A DNA stretch of 64,000 nt from Ilyomonas limi (GTDB lineage: Bacteria > Bacteroidota > Bacteroidia > Chitinophagales > Chitinophagaceae). The DNA lies in NCBI RefSeq assembly GCF_005233845.1, contig NZ_SZQL01000004.1, positions 139,501 to 203,500 on the forward strand. Reading direction: 5' to 3'. The position numbers were made by a program, and so were the translations under genes. The notes beneath the pieces are model-generated. The model was not told where the DNA came from and did not search any database. It saw only the letters and a list, made by a program, of their open reading frames with translations. Positions 63,040 to 64,000 of the stretch are shown here, one piece after another (within the stretch, counting starts at the first letter, position 1; each line of letters opens with the position of its first letter).

Positions 63040-64000
63040 TCAACTTTTCTCTCTCAATCCCGGTCTCAATCGCACTTTCGATTTATTAAAGATATTCTGT
63101 CCTTTATCTATACCTTTTCTTATTTCTTTTTGCCGCTCTACCGGCATGTGAATGGTGTCTTTGCATTCCACACTACAGCAACCTGCGTATTTTTCGGCAC
63201 ATTCTTCGCATTGAATAAAGAGTAAATGACAGCCATCGTTTTTGCAGTTCACATGTGTATCGCACTGCTTGCCGCATTGGTGGCAACGAGCTATCACATC
63301 ATCCGTAATGCGCTCGCCCAGGCGGTTATCAAAAACAAAGTTTTTACCTATAAACTCACTTTTCAATTGCTGCTCTTTTACCTGCCTGGCATAGTTGATG
63401 ATGCCGCCTTCCAAATGGTACACATTTTTAAAGCCTTTGTGTAATAAATAAGCACTTGCTTTTTCGCAACGGATACCACCCGTGCAATACATAATAATAT
63501 TCTCCGATTCCTTTCCCTTCAGCATCTCCACTGCCATTGGCAATTGGTCTCTGAAGGTATCAGAAGGTACCTCGAGTGCATTTGCAAAATGTCCTACTTC
63601 ATACTCATAATGATTGCGCATGTCCACTACAATAGTACCTCCGCGTTGCAGCAGTTCATTCATCTGCGCGGCGTTTACATACCTGCCTTTGCGCTGCATG
63701 GAAAAGGTTTCATCGGTAATGCCATCTGCTACAATCTTGTCACGCACTTTTATCTTTAATACCCAAAACGATTTACCATCGTCATCTACAGCAATATTCA
63801 GCCTAACACCGTTTAACGGCTCAATGGAATAGAGATAATTTTTGAATGTTTCATAATGGCTTTGTGGTACACTTATTTGCGCATTGATACCTTCTTTGGC
63901 TACATAAATGCGACCAAATACTTTCAGTGCTTCCAGTTGCTTATACAATTCATTGCGAAAATCCAGCGGATTTTGAATTTCAAAATAGTGGTAAAAACTA
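63040..64000 (-). CDS. trhO: tRNA uridine(34) hydroxylase (rhodanese domain), 5' end outside window
   Basis: The frame is open from the stop at 63040 to the window end, so the start is missing. The visible 320 residues carry the N-terminal acylphosphatase-like part ([16 protein letters not shown]...), the rhodanese domain ([18 protein letters not shown], and the catalytic loop [17 protein letters not shown]) and the C-terminal cysteine-rich region ([31 protein letters not shown]). TrhO hydroxylates uridine 34 of tRNA with prephenate-independent oxygen use. The protein looks intact so far. Confidence 0.95.
   Translation of the reverse strand, partial: SFYHYFEIQNPLDFRNELYKQLEALKVFGRIYVAKEGINAQISVPQSHYETFKNYLYSIEPLNGVRLNIAVDDDGKSFWVLKIKVRDKIVADGITDETFSMQRKGRYVNAAQMNELLQRGGTIVVDMRNHYEYEVGHFANALEVPSDTFRDQLPMAVEMLKGKESENIIMYCTGGIRCEKASAYLLHKGFKNVYHLEGGIINYARQVKEQQLKSEFIGKNFVFDNRLGERITDDVIARCHQCGKQCDTHVNCKNDGCHLLFIQCEECAEKYAGCCSVECKDTIHMPVERQKEIRKGIDKGQNIFNKSKVRLRPGLREKS

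Noticed and set aside
1-64000. tRNA, rRNA, CRISPR arrays, insertion sequences or prophage genes
   Set aside because: Read by eye, no cloverleaf, rRNA-like tract, regular spacer array, transposase or phage structural gene was recognised.

Overview
This is a chromosomal window from a member of the Bacteroidota, most likely the Chitinophagaceae or a close relative. Four kinds of evidence support this. There are SusD/SusE-type nutrient-uptake proteins, a type IX secretion C-terminal sorting domain, BshA (bacillithiol synthesis), BatD, RicT and the Bacteroidota families DUF3127, DUF3810 and DUF6526. Several genes carry TAnnTTTG promoter elements close to the start codon. Shine-Dalgarno sequences are largely absent. 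Base composition is moderately AT-rich. I saw no rRNA, tRNA, CRISPR array, intact insertion sequence or prophage.

Layout. 1-1.4 kb: the 3' end of a SusCD-type locus. 1.5-14 kb: scattered housekeeping and envelope genes (an Nramp-universal stress protein fusion, a T9SS-exported repeat protein, a thioesterase, an FMN reductase, a flavoprotein, a DUF3127 protein, a mutarotase lipoprotein, a radical SAM protein, a 2H phosphoesterase). 14.3-16.6 kb: a cobalamin riboswitch followed by a BtuB-like TonB-dependent receptor. 16.6-22 kb: MarC, MazG-like, YihY, DUF3810 and a histidine kinase/response regulator pair. 22-30.7 kb: BatD, an M13 peptidase, a thioesterase, a rifampin ADP-ribosyltransferase with an extra N-terminal helical domain, two divergent EamA transporters and DUF1345. 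30.9-39 kb: core genes bipA, holB and ricT, then outer membrane and TonB-C proteins and a nucleoid-associated protein. 39.5-42 kb: modABC, followed by about 900 bp of decayed minus-strand coding sequence. 42.8-49.4 kb: a signal-bearing methyltransferase, ftsK, a lipoprotein gene broken by one stop codon, SRPBCC and bioA. 49.5-58 kb: another decayed stretch, then pdxA, an epimerase, a deacetylase/Uma2 pair, an outer membrane protein, hflX and bshA. 58.2-64 kb: a VapBC-type module whose toxin is broken but whose antitoxin is intact, a large TonB-dependent receptor, purC, and the 3' part of trhO running off the window.

Genes that appear to work together are modABC (molybdate uptake), the two-component pair at 20.3-22 kb, the overlapping Uma2/deacetylase pair, and the riboswitch with btuB. 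Most other genes are single units separated by hairpin terminators.

No clearly new multi-gene system was found. The most interesting signals are: an SSB-like acidic tail on a DUF3127 protein; the TPR-like/Arr architecture; the Nramp-USP fusion with an altered nucleotide motif; a methyltransferase with an export signal; and five independent sites of gene decay (39.1, 42.0-42.5, 47.1, 49.6 and 58.5 kb). No database search was possible, so all family assignments come from motif recognition.
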